This document shows, one piece after another, positions 22,054 to 32,904 of a DNA stretch of 64,000 nucleotides. The position numbers and the translations under genes were made by a program. Each line of letters starts with the position of its first letter. The first letter of the stretch is position 1. Origin of the DNA: Kingdonia uniflora. Lineage: Eukaryota; Streptophyta; Magnoliopsida; Ranunculales; Circaeasteraceae. The stretch spans positions 620,001 to 684,000 of the forward strand of contig JACGCM010002776.1 in assembly GCA_014058105.1 (NCBI GenBank), in the 5' to 3' direction. The notes under the pieces were generated by a model. It saw only the letters and a program-made list of their open reading frames with translations, was not told the origin of the DNA and made no database searches.

Positions 22054-23489
22054 AGCGCAACTCTTGTTGTATGGGCCAGGGAACTGGTAAGAAAGGAAGA
22101 CTCCGGTTCTGTCGGTGCGGTTTAGGATTTGTTGTTTAGGTATTCTGGTTGTAATGTTGTTGGCAGGTACATGTAATGAAGTAGCTATAGTATTCAGCAA
22201 GTGACGAATAAATTTTGTATGGTACAACGAGTTTTTGTTTATGATTGCTTACACTTTGTATTCTGTCCTCTGTAGTATGTGATGCAATAAAGAATTATGA
22301 AATTAACATGCATTGGACTTGAATTGTGTTTGGTTTGTGATACTTTGTTCAATTATTTTACTTACAACTCACAATCGTTTCTTTTATGTGTAAAATTATC
22401 AGTCAGATCGACAATGGAAGACTTCGTCGATAAAAATTGGTCAAAAGTTATTGGTGAGGAGTCCCCAGAAGGGTGTGAAAATGAATGTAATGTAGACCCA
22501 TTTTTGGCGGAAGCCCCATACGAGGGTCAACATTTTGATACTCTAGAGGATACACGTATGTGGTATGAACGATATGGAAGAGGGCAGGGTTTCTCTACCA
22601 AGATACGCAATTCTACTAAGCGTCCGAGATCGGATGATATAGGCAGAACCCACTTTTGTTGCATGAGCAATGACTTTTCAAAGAAAAACCTTAGGAATCC
22701 AGAGAGTAGTGACGTAGCTGGCAACAGAAGATCATCTGCTAAGTATGTGTATAAAGCAACAATGAGCATAAATTAAAATACCAAAATAGGCAAATATGTG
22801 GTCACAAGTTTCACGGATATCCATAACCATAAACTCGTGTCTCCACGGAATCAGCATCGGATGAAGGTTAATAGATTCTTTCCTGAAGCAGCAAAAAACC
22901 TTACAACGGTATTTGAGCTTTAAAATATTCCGGTCAGCAAGGTCTCAAAATTATTTCCAGATAGAACCTTTAGAAAATGGGATTGTTACAACCATAATGC
23001 CAAAGTAAATAAGGAACGACTAGTCAGAGGAGATGCACAAATCGCATTGGAGTGGTTTTGGAAGAAACAAACTGAAGATCCGATGTTTTATTTTGACATA
23101 GAATTTAATGAGGAGGACCGAGCATTGAATTTTTTTTTAGATCGATGGACGTTCAAGGTGTGCATGAGGAATTTGGAGATGTCGTCACCTTCGATACTAC
23201 GTACCAGACGAATGTGTACAAGATGCTATTTGCTCCGTTTGTAGGGATCAACAACCACTACCGAATAATTCAATGCGGATGTGCTCTGCTAAGAAATGAA
23301 CAAGAAAACACATTTTTATGGTTGTTCCATACTTGGCTGAAGGTAATAAACTACAAACAGCCTGTGTCAATTATCACCGATCAAGATGCAGCTATGGCCG
23401 CGGCTATTCCCAAGGTAAAGAAGTACTTGGACACTTATTGCTCGATTTACAATTGTTAACTGGAGTATATTATCGATTTTACATTACCA

Positions 23490-23618
23490 ATATTGTCAAA
23501 TTCGATAATATTCAATACTTATTACTCCAGTTACAATGGTTAAATTGTCAAATTCGACAATAATTGATAGCATAACTCCAATCCAATTACACTACTAAAT
23601 TGTCGAATTCGACAATAT
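23490..23618. repeat. Palindrome array B, inside a transposase intron (3 copies)
   Basis: Three copies at about 23491, 23542 and 23597, the last a perfect 18-bp palindrome ATTGTCGAATTCGACAAT. Spacers read CATAACTCCAATCCAATTAC and the like. The whole array lies within the intron 23415-23667. Confidence 0.9.
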
Positions 23619-24772
23619 CATATAATATTCATAGATACTTTCATTATAAGTTCTGGTTTATTTCCAGGTCTTCCCCAACACCAGACATAGATTTTGTCTG
23701 TGACACATCACAAACAAATTTGCTGAGAAAATCGGTCATGTTTATCGGGAACCCTCTACATTCAAAGAAGATATCGATTTGATAATGCATAATAGATATG
23801 AGGCTGTAGAGTTTGAAATCAAGTGGATGGACCTAATGTAGAAACATAAATTGGATAATAACGTTTGGATGCAAGAAATCTTCAATATTAGACAAAGATG
23901 GATACTGTTATGGAATAGGTCAACCTTCTTTGCAGGGATGTGCAGTACAGGACGGAGTGAGTCCACAAACAACTTCTTTAATGGTTGGTTGCTAATAACA
24001 ACTGGGTTGTACAATTTTGTGACCAAGTGCAGGGATGCCCTTTTAGAGGAATACGAGCGAGAAAGTGCAGAAGACTTTGCATTAGAACACAAATATCGCC
24101 AAGTTAGACCTCATCAAGTTCTACTGAAAGATGCTGTAAAGATTTACACCAGGACAATATTTCACAAACTTTAGGATTAGTTTAACCAGGTTGTTTGCTT
24201 CGCTGCAATAGAAAGACACATAGAAGGCAACGTTCGACAACTTACGGTAAAGTCCCATAGTGGTCATACCGAGTCATTTGAGCTACAAATAGACTTAGAG
24301 AAGCTAACTGGTAATTGTGGATGCAAGTTGTTTGAGTATGTTGGACTCCCATGTTGTCACCTCCTGAAGTTTTCTCGAAATACGACATTCTCAAAATACC
24401 AGAGGCTTTCATTATGATAAGGTGGACGATTGGTGCAAACAAGTTGTCAAGGTCGTATGATGAAAGTCAGTTAGAAGGAGATAACTTACGATATGCCTTA
24501 CACCATAGCCACCTATCCCTTCGTGCATCAAATTTATTCGAGAGGGTCTCGAAGATAAAATAAAGTTTTGATTTTGCGGTTTTAAAGCTAGACGAGCTTG
24601 AGTCTTACCTTCAAAACTATGATGACCCTTTAACGCAAATAGATGCATCACAACAAAACATCTTAACTTTTGTCGCAGATTCTCTGGTGTCTGGAACTAT
24701 GATTTTAAACCCTCTCGTGGTTCAAACAAAAGGTCGGGCGTATATTGATCACACGAAAGGGGCAAGATGGAA

Positions 24773-24787
24773 GGGGGGGGGGGGGGG
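24773..24787 (+). repeat. Poly-G tract (15 G)
   Basis: Fifteen G in a row within the decayed transposase C-terminus. A 16-G tract lies at 27344-27359. Confidence 0.8.
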
Positions 24788-25323
24788 ATGGAAGAGGTTG
24801 TTATGAAGAAGAAGAGAACATACAAAAGTTGTGGAGTACTCGGGAACCATGACAAACAGACATGCCCGGTTCTCAAAACGATGATAGCAAAATCAAGTAA
24901 GTATATATTCGACACTATGCATAAACGGTATATTCTCCGTGATTTTTCTATAATGTGTTCCATTTTATATTTATGCCATATTTATAATAATGTGTTCCAT
25001 GTAGGAGACAACAATAATGGGGAATTTGTTCAGCCGTTACACTCAAATTCCGACAACCACAACATATAAGAAAATAGAAGGAGTTCATATGTATTAACTA
25101 ATAAATATGTATTTGATTATTATTGAGAGATTAGTGTGTTGATTTAACATTATATTTGCTTTGTAATTGGAATTTAGGACAATAGCAATGCCGTATTGCA
25201 CAGAGAAAATAACAATAAATTATTTGCAGTTTAGGGATTGTGTTGCTTTCTATGAATTTGTATATTATCCAAAATACTCCATTAAATTGTCAGTTTATGT
25301 AATAGATCGACTATAATTTAACT

Positions 25324-25502
25324 AAATTGTCAGGTTCGACAATATTATATACCCCTAACTCTAATTACACTTGGTAATTGTCGGGCTCAACAATATTACA
25401 AATGCATAACTCCAACTACACTAGCAAAATTATCGAAATCGACAATATTATACATTGCAAGTAACCATATACACTAAAGTATTGTCGAAATCGACAATAT
25501 TT
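25324..25502. repeat. Palindrome array C, between convergent genes (4 copies)
   Basis: Copies at about 25325, 25376, 25428 and 25479, period 51-52 bp. They sit between the 3' ends of the two MULE genes. The arms are degenerate at one or two positions. Confidence 0.9.
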
Positions 25503-26394
25503 CATTTATTAGATCCAAGTGCACTGTTAAAATATTATTCTGAGGTAGTATGCACATTTTGAAGAGGGGAGAGTCAGAAATGAGATTCAGATGATATAAC
25601 AGAAATGTATATACTACAAAAATAAATCAACAATGGAGTGTTCTAGCAAAAATTATATACTGTGATAAACATTGAACTAAATGAACTGTCATATACAAAG
25701 AGGGAAAAAATTATATACTGTGATACAAATTGAGGTAATATAACTATGATATGCAAAGATTTGGCCAACAACCCTATTTGATTGTCGACAAACCAACAAA
25801 AACAATGTCATTAACTCTATACTCCAGACACTTATGCTCTCTAAGTAATGCCTTGAAGTTCCTTACCCTCACATCAAAATACCTAGTTAGTTGTTCTCTC
25901 ATAAAACCCAGAGGAATTTCCAGATTTACATGACTGTAAAAAATAGTAGAAAATGGAGGTATTGGTGCATCGAACCTTGAAAACAAGCGAACGAAATGGT
26001 TGTCCGCCCCCAAACCAAACCACCAATGCTTACTAGTATTCATAACTAGGTTTTAGAACCTCTCCTCATTTGAAGTAGTATTTCTTTCACGTGCCCAAAA
26101 GAGGGGTAAGAATGTATATGCTTCAGTGTGGCTAATGAAGACCACAACCTTCTCATAGTAAGTGGATAGTAAATGCGCCATATGCCTATAATCTACATGT
26201 TGATGACCATAAGAACACGCCTACAACATAATTTGATATGCGTTCTCACCGTCTGGAGTGAATTGTATACCCAATGTTTGGCTGAAGATACTCTTCCAGA
26301 ATGCGGGGTCCTTGCAGAGAAAGGTCTTCAATGATTTTATTACATCTGGGAATCTATGTTGGCTCTGGTGCTGAATCGCGGCGGTAACCCTAAA

Positions 26395-26415
26395 ACCAGA
26401 ATTATTATCACTGAT
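26395..26415 (-). other. OTU active-site position with Ser in place of Cys
   Basis: On - the codons read D-N-N-S-G-F-R where OTU proteases have D-G-N-C-G/W-F-R. The Ser codon TCT (26400-26398 on -) differs from the Cys codon TGT by one base. Confidence 0.55.
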
Positions 26416-26738
26416 TTCGACGCCATGAACATCTACAAGAGACTTCGTCCATGGTTGGAATATGAGTTTTTACATCTTTTTTTTCTTAGCCATTTTCTCC
26501 CTCCTAGCAATGACAAACATTTTCAAGGGTTACCGCCGTGGAAACCAAGTCTTCTTGATAATCTCCCTTGGGTCTTTTCTGTGCTATTGTGAAGAATCTT
26601 TTCTTCTGCTCAAAAAGTTCTTCAAAGGTTGGGTCCCCCATGTCTCCTATCCCTTTGCTTACGAGTGCCTTCTTCAATGTTTGACGCCAAACCTCCTGTA
26701 ACAAGTCCTCATATTAGAACATATAGTAATATTAAAGC

Positions 26739-26896
26739 AATATTGTCGATTTTGACAATATTAGATATCTATAATTCTAATTACAGTGCTATAATTGTCG
26801 AACTCGATAATAATATATTGTGCAAGTGTACATATATATTACCAATATTGTCGAATTTGACAATATGCAGTTGGTAATCGTCGAATTAGACAACTC
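26739..26896. repeat. Palindrome array D (4 copies)
   Basis: Copies at about 26740, 26793, 26845 and 26877 in the intron before the OTU exon. The first three are 52 bp apart and the last is 32 bp on. Confidence 0.88.
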
Positions 26897-26919
26897 TGAC
26901 TTCAAACCATGCATTAAAT

Positions 26920-27285
26920 AGAATAATCTCAAATAGGTACAAGAGTTAGGAATATGATATACCCATTCATTGTTATCTACTTCCAAAGTCTTCTTCATCT
27001 CTTCAGAATTAACTAGTTTGTTATGCTGGAAACAAAACTCCAACATTAGGATAAATACATTTGGTACATGTACATTATCTATATTGTCGAGTTCGACAAT
27101 ATTTTGCATGCACAACTCCAATTACAATTCTTAATTGTCAAATTCGATAATTATCACTTGGTTAATGCATTACACAGAGCAATGTCAAATAGGTACAAGA
27201 GTTAAGAATAGGACATACCCATTCATTGTTATTTGCTTCTAAAAACTTCATCCTCTCTTCAGCATTAACCAACTTCTATTGCTGA
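26920..27285 (-). repeat. Duplicated exon-intron unit within the PMD-OTU gene
   Basis: Segments 26920-27030 and 27175-27285 match, including ATAGGTACAAGAGTTA and ACCCATTCATTGTTAT. Each encodes a related coiled-coil exon on - (KLVNSEEMKKTLEVDNNEW and its copy ending LEANNNEW). Array E lies between them. Confidence 0.85.
27081..27153. repeat. Palindrome array E (2 copies)
   Basis: Copies at about 27082 and 27133, 51 bp apart, with the spacer CACAACTCCAATTACAA. Both lie in an intron of the PMD-OTU gene. Confidence 0.88.
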
Positions 27286-27343
27286 AAAAATATCTAACAT
27301 TATAAATAGTGAAATCAACATTCCATATAATTAAGATGGATAA

Positions 27344-27359
27344 GGGGGGGGGGGGGGGG
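27344..27359 (+). repeat. Poly-G tract (16 G)
   Basis: Sixteen G in a row at the edge of a coiled-coil exon. On - it reads as proline codons. Confidence 0.8.
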
Positions 27360-27576
27360 TGAGAGTTTACGAGATGGTTAGTTTCCTCCGTATATCTCGC
27401 TGCTTCTTTCTTATACTTGGATGTCCAGTTTATTATCTGTTCGAAATACATAAAGAAAATGAGCTATATAACTCCAGTTCATTTTAATATGATTTTGGGT
27501 ACTACATTCGATTTTGTGCAGGGGTTAACCAATATTGAGCATAGATTCCAAAATGAATACTACATATGATTTTGGA

Positions 27577-27742
27577 TTATCAAACACAAACTCCAATCCA
27601 CTAACTAAAAAATTCGTACACAAAATTAAACTTAAATTCACTATTATCAAACACAAACTCCAATTTACTAACTAAAAAAGTTGTACACAAAATTAAACTT
27701 AAATTCACTATTATCAAACACAAACTTTAATTTACTAACTAC
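27577..27742. repeat. 67-bp tandem repeat in a PMD-OTU intron
   Basis: CAAACACAAACTCCAAT recurs at 27581 and 27648, with a variant at 27715: period 67, about 2.4 copies. This repeat is unrelated to the palindrome. Confidence 0.88.
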
Positions 27743-28550
27743 AATTAATTTCATTCATTTCGAATGACTTACAAATTTTCTATCGCAATCAACTTTTTCT
27801 TAACATCCTCATGTGCAGCCAACAAGTCCTCATACTTTTTTGCTAGGGTTATGTCTGGTACAGGCTGATATTATTGTAGTACAACAAGCTATTCAAAACA
27901 TGAGCACAAGAACAATGTTACCAGACTTACAAATAAGGGACAAATAATTTAACCACAAACTAATAGTGAATTTTGGTAAACTCACAGGTGTTGCTGAAGG
28001 AAGTTAAGAGTCTATCTGATCCATCAAAAGCGCATTGACCGCCTTTAGTGACTCGATCTCTTTATACTGTACATATTAGGGATAAAATAATCATGCCAGA
28101 TGTAACAATGATTAATGGAAGACTATAAATAATTAGGGATTAAAGACACTCAACACTATTACCTTTTTATTAAACTCATTAGCTTTTTATTCAACTTAGC
28201 AGATAAGGTTTGATTACAGTCTTCAAGGCCAGATTTTTGCCTTCGCTCTGCCTCTAAACTTGTATTTTTTTCTTCTAAATTTTGGCACTCCAATATCTGC
28301 AAACAGAAATTTGACAGTGAAAATTAGGATTTTGACAAAAATAAATAATGGATGTGATAATGACATCTGTCTAAGACCTTATCTTCGCATCTAACTGCCT
28401 TGGAAGATCTCCAAACTTTAGTGCACATTGCTTGTCAACTACACGCTTTAGTTAAATCTTCTCCTTCATTTATTCAATGGTTTCTTTCAGCAGATCACAT
28501 TCACTTGTCTGAGATTAAATTGACATAAAAGATTTTGATTACTTTCTATG

Positions 28551-28706
28551 TTTTTGTCGATCTCGACAATAATACTATGTAATTATCGAGTTCGACAATA
28601 ATACATATAGATGATTTCAAAAATTAATGAGAAAATTGTCGAATTCAACAATTTATATGTTTCCACCTTCACATACACTGTAATAATTGTCAAACTCAAC
28701 AATTAC
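28551..28706. repeat. Palindrome array F (4 copies)
   Basis: Copies at about 28553, 28581, 28634 and 28685 in an intron of the PMD-OTU gene. Spacings are 28, 53 and 51 bp. Confidence 0.88.
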
Positions 28707-29599
28707 TTATACTAATAACTATACATAAAAATTACATTATGCAAAACTAAAGATAGGTATAACTGACTTTCTCTTTGAGGGCCTCTCTTAGGTTTATATT
28801 GGCTTCAGACTCCTTTTCTTTTTCTTCCTTGAGCTTCTGAAGCTGGTCATTTAGTGCTGTAATTTGCTGGTCATTTAGGTTTATATTTGGAGACAGACTA
28901 ACATACTTATGATGCTATAGAAGTGGTAATTCAAGTGAACAAAATATTATAGACTAAAAAGTTTGAAGTAAATATAATATAAGGGAAGTGAGATAAAAAT
29001 AGTGTTAACATGTACTAACCGATGCATCATATTGCTCAGCAATATCTTCAGATTAGTGCACGGGGGTGTCACCATGTTCATTGACACTAGCAGGTTTCCT
29101 TTGATGAATTCCAGCATCATCATCTGTAGCCAGGCCAAAAGTAATGGGACAGATCATAGTCCACGAGACAGAGGCAAACCACTCCAAGTATGCCTCTGTA
29201 CATACTAGAGGTCCCTCTCGTACCCTTCGCCCCCTATCAGCCTTCTTCAAAACAAACTCCTTCTACTTTTGGCTAGAGAAGCAATCAACCCACTCATACT
29301 TAGGGTTGAATTTCCTTTGCTCTTTTGCGTTCCACAAGTTGGAAACCTCTGTCAACAGTTGCTTTATGGGGATGCCTTGTTCCCAATTGAACTGCCGCAC
29401 AACTTTATTTGGGTAGTAGGGCTGAACATGATCTGGACTTGCTAATACACCATAGAAAAAGGTGACCTCCTTGAATGCATGTGCGGAATCCCTTTTATCT
29501 CTGTATGGGTCCCATACAACCTACATGAAAAATAAATCAAATGTATTATGCACCATTAAGTTCACTAATTTTTTCCAGTAGGCCTGAGAAGGATTTAAC

Positions 29600-29848
29600 A
29601 ACATTATCGAATTCGATAATACTGCAGTGGACTGGAAGTTATTGAGATGGAGTATTATCGATTTCGACAATTTACCATGTTAATTTCGACAATGTTGTAT
29701 ATTCACAACTAAAGGAAATTGAATAATTGTTGAATTCGACAATATTATCTGTAGAATAGTAGATGTACGTAGTCAATATTGTCGAATTCGACAATTATTT
29801 AATTTACTTTAGTTGTGAATATACAATATTATCGAAATCGACAATTTT
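29600..29848. repeat. Palindrome array G (5-6 copies) with a larger inverted repeat
   Basis: Copies at about 29602, 29652, 29681 (half), 29733, 29775 and 29825, in an intron of the PMD-OTU gene. The stretch beginning TGTATATTCACAACTAAAG (from 29697) is mirrored by one ending CTTTAGTTGTGAATATACA (to about 29824), so two array units face each other. Confidence 0.88.
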
Positions 29849-31411
29849 GAAGCAGTGTAATCTACTAACTCCATGTACAATATGATTCAGTGCAGTAGGG
29901 TAATGAACTTATATCCTCCAGTTTAAGTTGTCCAATGCCTCCCTAAACTTGAGCAAAGTTGCAGCACCGTATCGATCTGTAACAGATATGTCCCATTTCT
30001 AAGAAGTATAGTGCTCGTATGCATCAGAGTCCATCTCCTTGGGGATCCCAACAAGCTTTGGGAAATGTGCAAATATCCACGACTACATGTATATAGATAA
30101 ACAAAATAAAATTAGTAGAGGCTGAAGCCATATGTAAAAAGTAGTTACATAAATAAGTTCGGAATTACCTCGAGTAGGGTGGTACAACATGCAAATTGCC
30201 TCCCATCATCTCGAGATGTTGTACCCAGATTAAAATACATGTGGGCCAAAACTGTTGATCCCCATGACCAGTTCTTTGCCACCTTGTCCATGACAAACAA
30301 GAAAAGGTAGCGTGCACTGACATATGTTCCTTTTTTCGTAGGGAATAGAAAGGACCCAAGGACATACAACATATAAGCACGAGCAGCAGACCTCGCTGTT
30401 AACCCCTTCTTCTTCTTGGCAGCTGCAGCGGTACCATCACTGAGAACCTTCTCCAACTTGTATGCATAGTGTTCTTTTAGTTTCCTCAGTGACAATGAAT
30501 TCCCAGCACCCCCAGCTTTCAAAGAATTAAATGCATTTAAATCCTGTAGGAGGTTATTCTAAAAAATCTCCAGAATCACTGGGAATCCCCAGGTACCACC
30601 AATGACCGTGACATCATCATCTGCAGGCAACCTAACTAATTTCTCTATATCATCCAGAGTTGGAGTCATCTCGCCCCATTTGAAGTGGAAGCTATTAGTT
30701 TCCGGCTACCAGCGTTCGACAAAAGCAGAAATGATTGCAGAGTTGTAATAATTATAGGATATGGCCCCAATCCTATGCAAACCCTTTAACTTTACAAAAT
30801 CTTGGACCACTTATGGTTCCTTTGTAAGGTCCCACGTAAACTGGTGATGGTGAGCACGAATGGGAAGCTTCTCCTGAACAATAATAAGGATTATGTCAAT
30901 AAAATATAACTATCAATAATAGGAATAGCAGAACATAATTAAACAAGGGATTCCATTAAACAATATACCTGCCCTAGCGCGATCGGCCTTGCTTTATGGA
31001 ACCTAAAGCTCCTCAGTAGACTTTTATCACTAGGGACCTACGTTGTCATTGCTTGTAGCCCCCTCGCCTTCAGAATACCTCCCAACAATAGGAATATTTA
31101 CATGAAAATTAGGGAAAACATTTAGGACTGGTGGTTGAGCTCCCAAAGCAGCTTGGGCAGACTCAGTCTTAAATTCTGAACCCTGGGGAATATTCATACC
31201 TTTGGCAGACTCAGTTGAAGGTAGTGTTAACAGTGTTCGGAGGAACGACTGTTCTTGGGTCAATAGTCTTTCTCTTTCTCTTATATGTAACTAGATCTCC
31301 TTCTCTAGCTAACTCTTTTTTTCTTCTATTAGAAGCGGTTGGGGGCACTTTCTCATTCATTATGTATCTGTATACAATTTATTACACAAAAGATCAGTAT
31401 AATTACACTTG

Positions 31412-31886
31412 GTAATTGTAGAGTTCGACAATATTATGTAAACATAAGTCCAATTGCAATTGGTAAATTGTCGAATTCAATAGTAATCCATTTCAATAAC
31501 TACAAGTTAAATGTAATTATTGTCCAATTCGACAATACTCCATTTTAATAACTACAAGTTAGATGTAACTATTGTCCAATTTGACAATTTAGACTATGAA
31601 CAAGTATAATAAAAAAGTGAAATAAACCAGGGGAATTCTATAATTGTCGAATTCGATAATATTATGTAACCATAACAATAATTATACTGCTAAATTGTCA
31701 AATTCGACAATCTTAAATGTTAATTACTCAATTTCACTTCAATATTCTCAATTTCGACAATTCTTTAATATAGTTTTAGTTATTTAGGTTAAATATTTAC
31801 GAATTCGACAATCCTAGATATTAATAACTCAAATTTGAAGTGTAATTTGAGTTATTTAGGTCAAATATTGACGAATTCAACAATAT
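31412..31886. repeat. Palindrome array H, upstream of the PMD-OTU gene (about 9 copies)
   Basis: Copies begin at about 31413, 31466, 31517, 31568, 31641, 31693, 31743, 31795 and 31866. Most are 51-53 bp apart. The array starts about 50 bp upstream of the ATG on - and so covers the presumed promoter or leader. Confidence 0.88.
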
Positions 31887-32099
31887 TAAGCAGTTTTAAA
31901 GTGAAATTGTATTACACTAAAGGGTAGACGAAGAATAGACAACAATTTCTAATGATAATGGGATTTACCTTGAAGTAGACAATAACCTCCACTATCAATT
32001 CCCAAGCTCTGCTTCTCTAAAAGGAATGGACAATGTCTTTGAATTTAATTCTTCCTCTGAACCGCCAAATAGAATAACAAAGATCCCTATAAAGAAATA

Positions 32100-32345
32100 A
32101 ACAGTCTCTAATGACGAGACAGTGAGAGAGAGAGAGAGTGAGAGTGAGGGAGAGAGAAAGAAAGTGAGGGAGAGAGAGTGAAAGAGATACTCAAACTATT
32201 TTCGAGAGTGGGAGAGACAAAGTGATAGAGTGAGTGAGGAACTGTTCGCGAGAGTGATAGAGATGTTTGGAGGGAAATTTGGTTTGTTTGGAGAGAGTGA
32301 GGGAGAGTGGGAGAGAGAGAGTAGGAGAGAGAGTGGGAGAGACAT
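32100..32345. repeat. GA-rich tract inside the right MULE end
   Basis: Imperfect GAGAGTGAGAG repeats. They mirror the CT-rich tract of the left end and inflate spurious frames on both strands. Confidence 0.85.
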
Positions 32346-32374
32346 AATATTAAATGTAAGTGATAGATGGTTTG

Positions 32375-32558
32375 AAAAGAGAGAGGGAAATATCTGCCAG
32401 CTAGAGAAAGTGGGGCAGGTAGGACCCAATATTTTTCTACCTCATTTCTCATATAGGGAATCACCAAATTTTGAGAGTCACTAATCTACATTAGATGAGT
32501 GGTTCTGGTTGAGTGAAACTTGAGTGTTTGAGACTTGAGTGTCTCTAAATCCCCTCCC
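32375..32558 (-). repeat. Right terminal inverted repeat of the MULE
   Basis: Contains CTAGAGAAAGTGGGGCAGGT and GACCCAATATTTTT, and ends TGTCTCTAAATCCCCTCCC directly before the duplicated TTATCTTTT (32559-32567). It carries extra short insertions compared with the left end. Confidence 0.9.
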
Positions 32559-32904
32559 TTATCTTTTAAGAGTTATGTGGTATCGGCGTATTGTTGTAGT
32601 TCTGCAGATTTTATTTATTTATTTATTTTATTATTATTTATACATTATGCATCATGCATCCACATACATTACCATTCATCATGCATCTGCATCTTATTGC
32701 ATTTATGAGGGATTTGAGTTCTTCTTTCTTCATTTTCTGTGTTTTAGTGGTTTTGGCGGAGGTGGTTGTGTTGTGGTTTTGGGAGCCGGTGGTTGGCTTG
32801 GTGGAGGTGTTTGTTGTGTAGGTTGTTGTGTGGTGTGTGATTCGGGAGGGATATGACAATTTCCTAAGTTTTTGTCAGTTTTCGTTAAGGAGAATCTTTT
32901 GTCC

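Larger units (their letters stand above)
22414..25069 (+). pseudogene. FAR1/MULE-type transposase, broken
   Basis: The start at 22414 gives MEDFVDKNWSKVIGEESPEG. A FAR1 zinc-binding DNA-binding domain follows (DTRMWYERYGRGQGFSTK, with Cys and His to about 22860). The MULE DDE core reads GDVVTFDTTYQTN, IITDQDAAMAAAIPKV and TGRSESTNNFFNG, so all three acids are kept. A SWIM zinc finger (CGCKLFEYVGLPCCHLLK) and a C-terminal knuckle (SCGVLGNHDKQTCP) end the protein. Introns are likely at 23415-23667 (holding array B) and 24897-25004. Damage includes stops near 22774 and 22921, a frameshift in the T run near 23130, Trp to stop after HRFCL and Glu to stop near 23840. The protein would bind the TIRs and cut in the nucleus. 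Confidence 0.88.
25774..31360 (-). pseudogene. PMD - coiled coil - OTU-like accessory gene of the MULE, multi-exon, broken
   Basis: Read on - from an ATG at 31360: a basic start (NRRKKELAREGDLVTYKRKR) leads into a plant mobile domain. Its signatures are ERW and PETNSFHFKWGEMTPTLDD (30716-30660), ARAYMLYVLGSFLFPTKKGT, KNWSWGSTVLAHMYFNL, HFPKLVGIPKEMDSDAYEHY (about 30080) and VVRQFNWEQGIPIKQLL (about 29400). Short coiled-coil exons follow between 28915 and 26960. The last part (26700-25774) matches an OTU domain: DNNSGFRVTAAIQHQ in place of DGNCGFR, then LPLFWARERNTTSNE and a kept His in ADNHFVRLF. Palindrome arrays D-G lie in its introns and array H upstream. There are at least eight stops and several shifts. 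PMD proteins act in transposon-linked silencing contexts; OTU domains are deubiquitinases. The role of the fusion is inference only. Confidence 0.75.
21004..32558 (+). mobile_element. 11.6-kb Mutator-like element with transposase and PMD-OTU accessory gene
   Basis: The ends are long inverted repeats of 150-180 bp that share GGATTTAGAGACACTCAAGT, CAAAATTTGGTGATT and TATTGGGTCCTACCTGCCCC. They are flanked by the 9-bp duplication TTATCTTTT. Inside, left to right, are a palindrome array, a small ORF, a FAR1-type transposase gene on +, and a convergent multi-exon gene on -. The gene on - encodes a plant mobile domain, coiled coils and an OTU-like domain. Palindrome arrays sit in introns and flanks throughout. 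Several MULE families in plants carry a second protease-like gene (the Kaonashi type has a ULP-like one). Here the accessory module is PMD plus OTU. Stops in both genes show this copy is dead. Confidence 0.92.

Noticed and set aside
22527..22769. 80-residue frame on - over the FAR1 domain
   Set aside because: Shadow of the transposase exon on the other strand.
21579..31886. Interpretation of the palindrome clusters as a CRISPR-like array
   Set aside because: The units are degenerate, the spacers are themselves similar to each other, there are no cas genes, and the setting is a plant transposon.
32108..32484. Ser/Leu-rich frames of 77-119 residues near the right MULE end
   Set aside because: Reading of the GA-rich tract and the inverted repeat. 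The same text appears at the left end (21066-21431).
20995..32588. TGGTATCGGCG right of the MULE as a retrotransposon primer site continuing from the left flank
   Set aside because: The rejoined flanks show no LTR end before it and the match to the tRNA sequence is partial.
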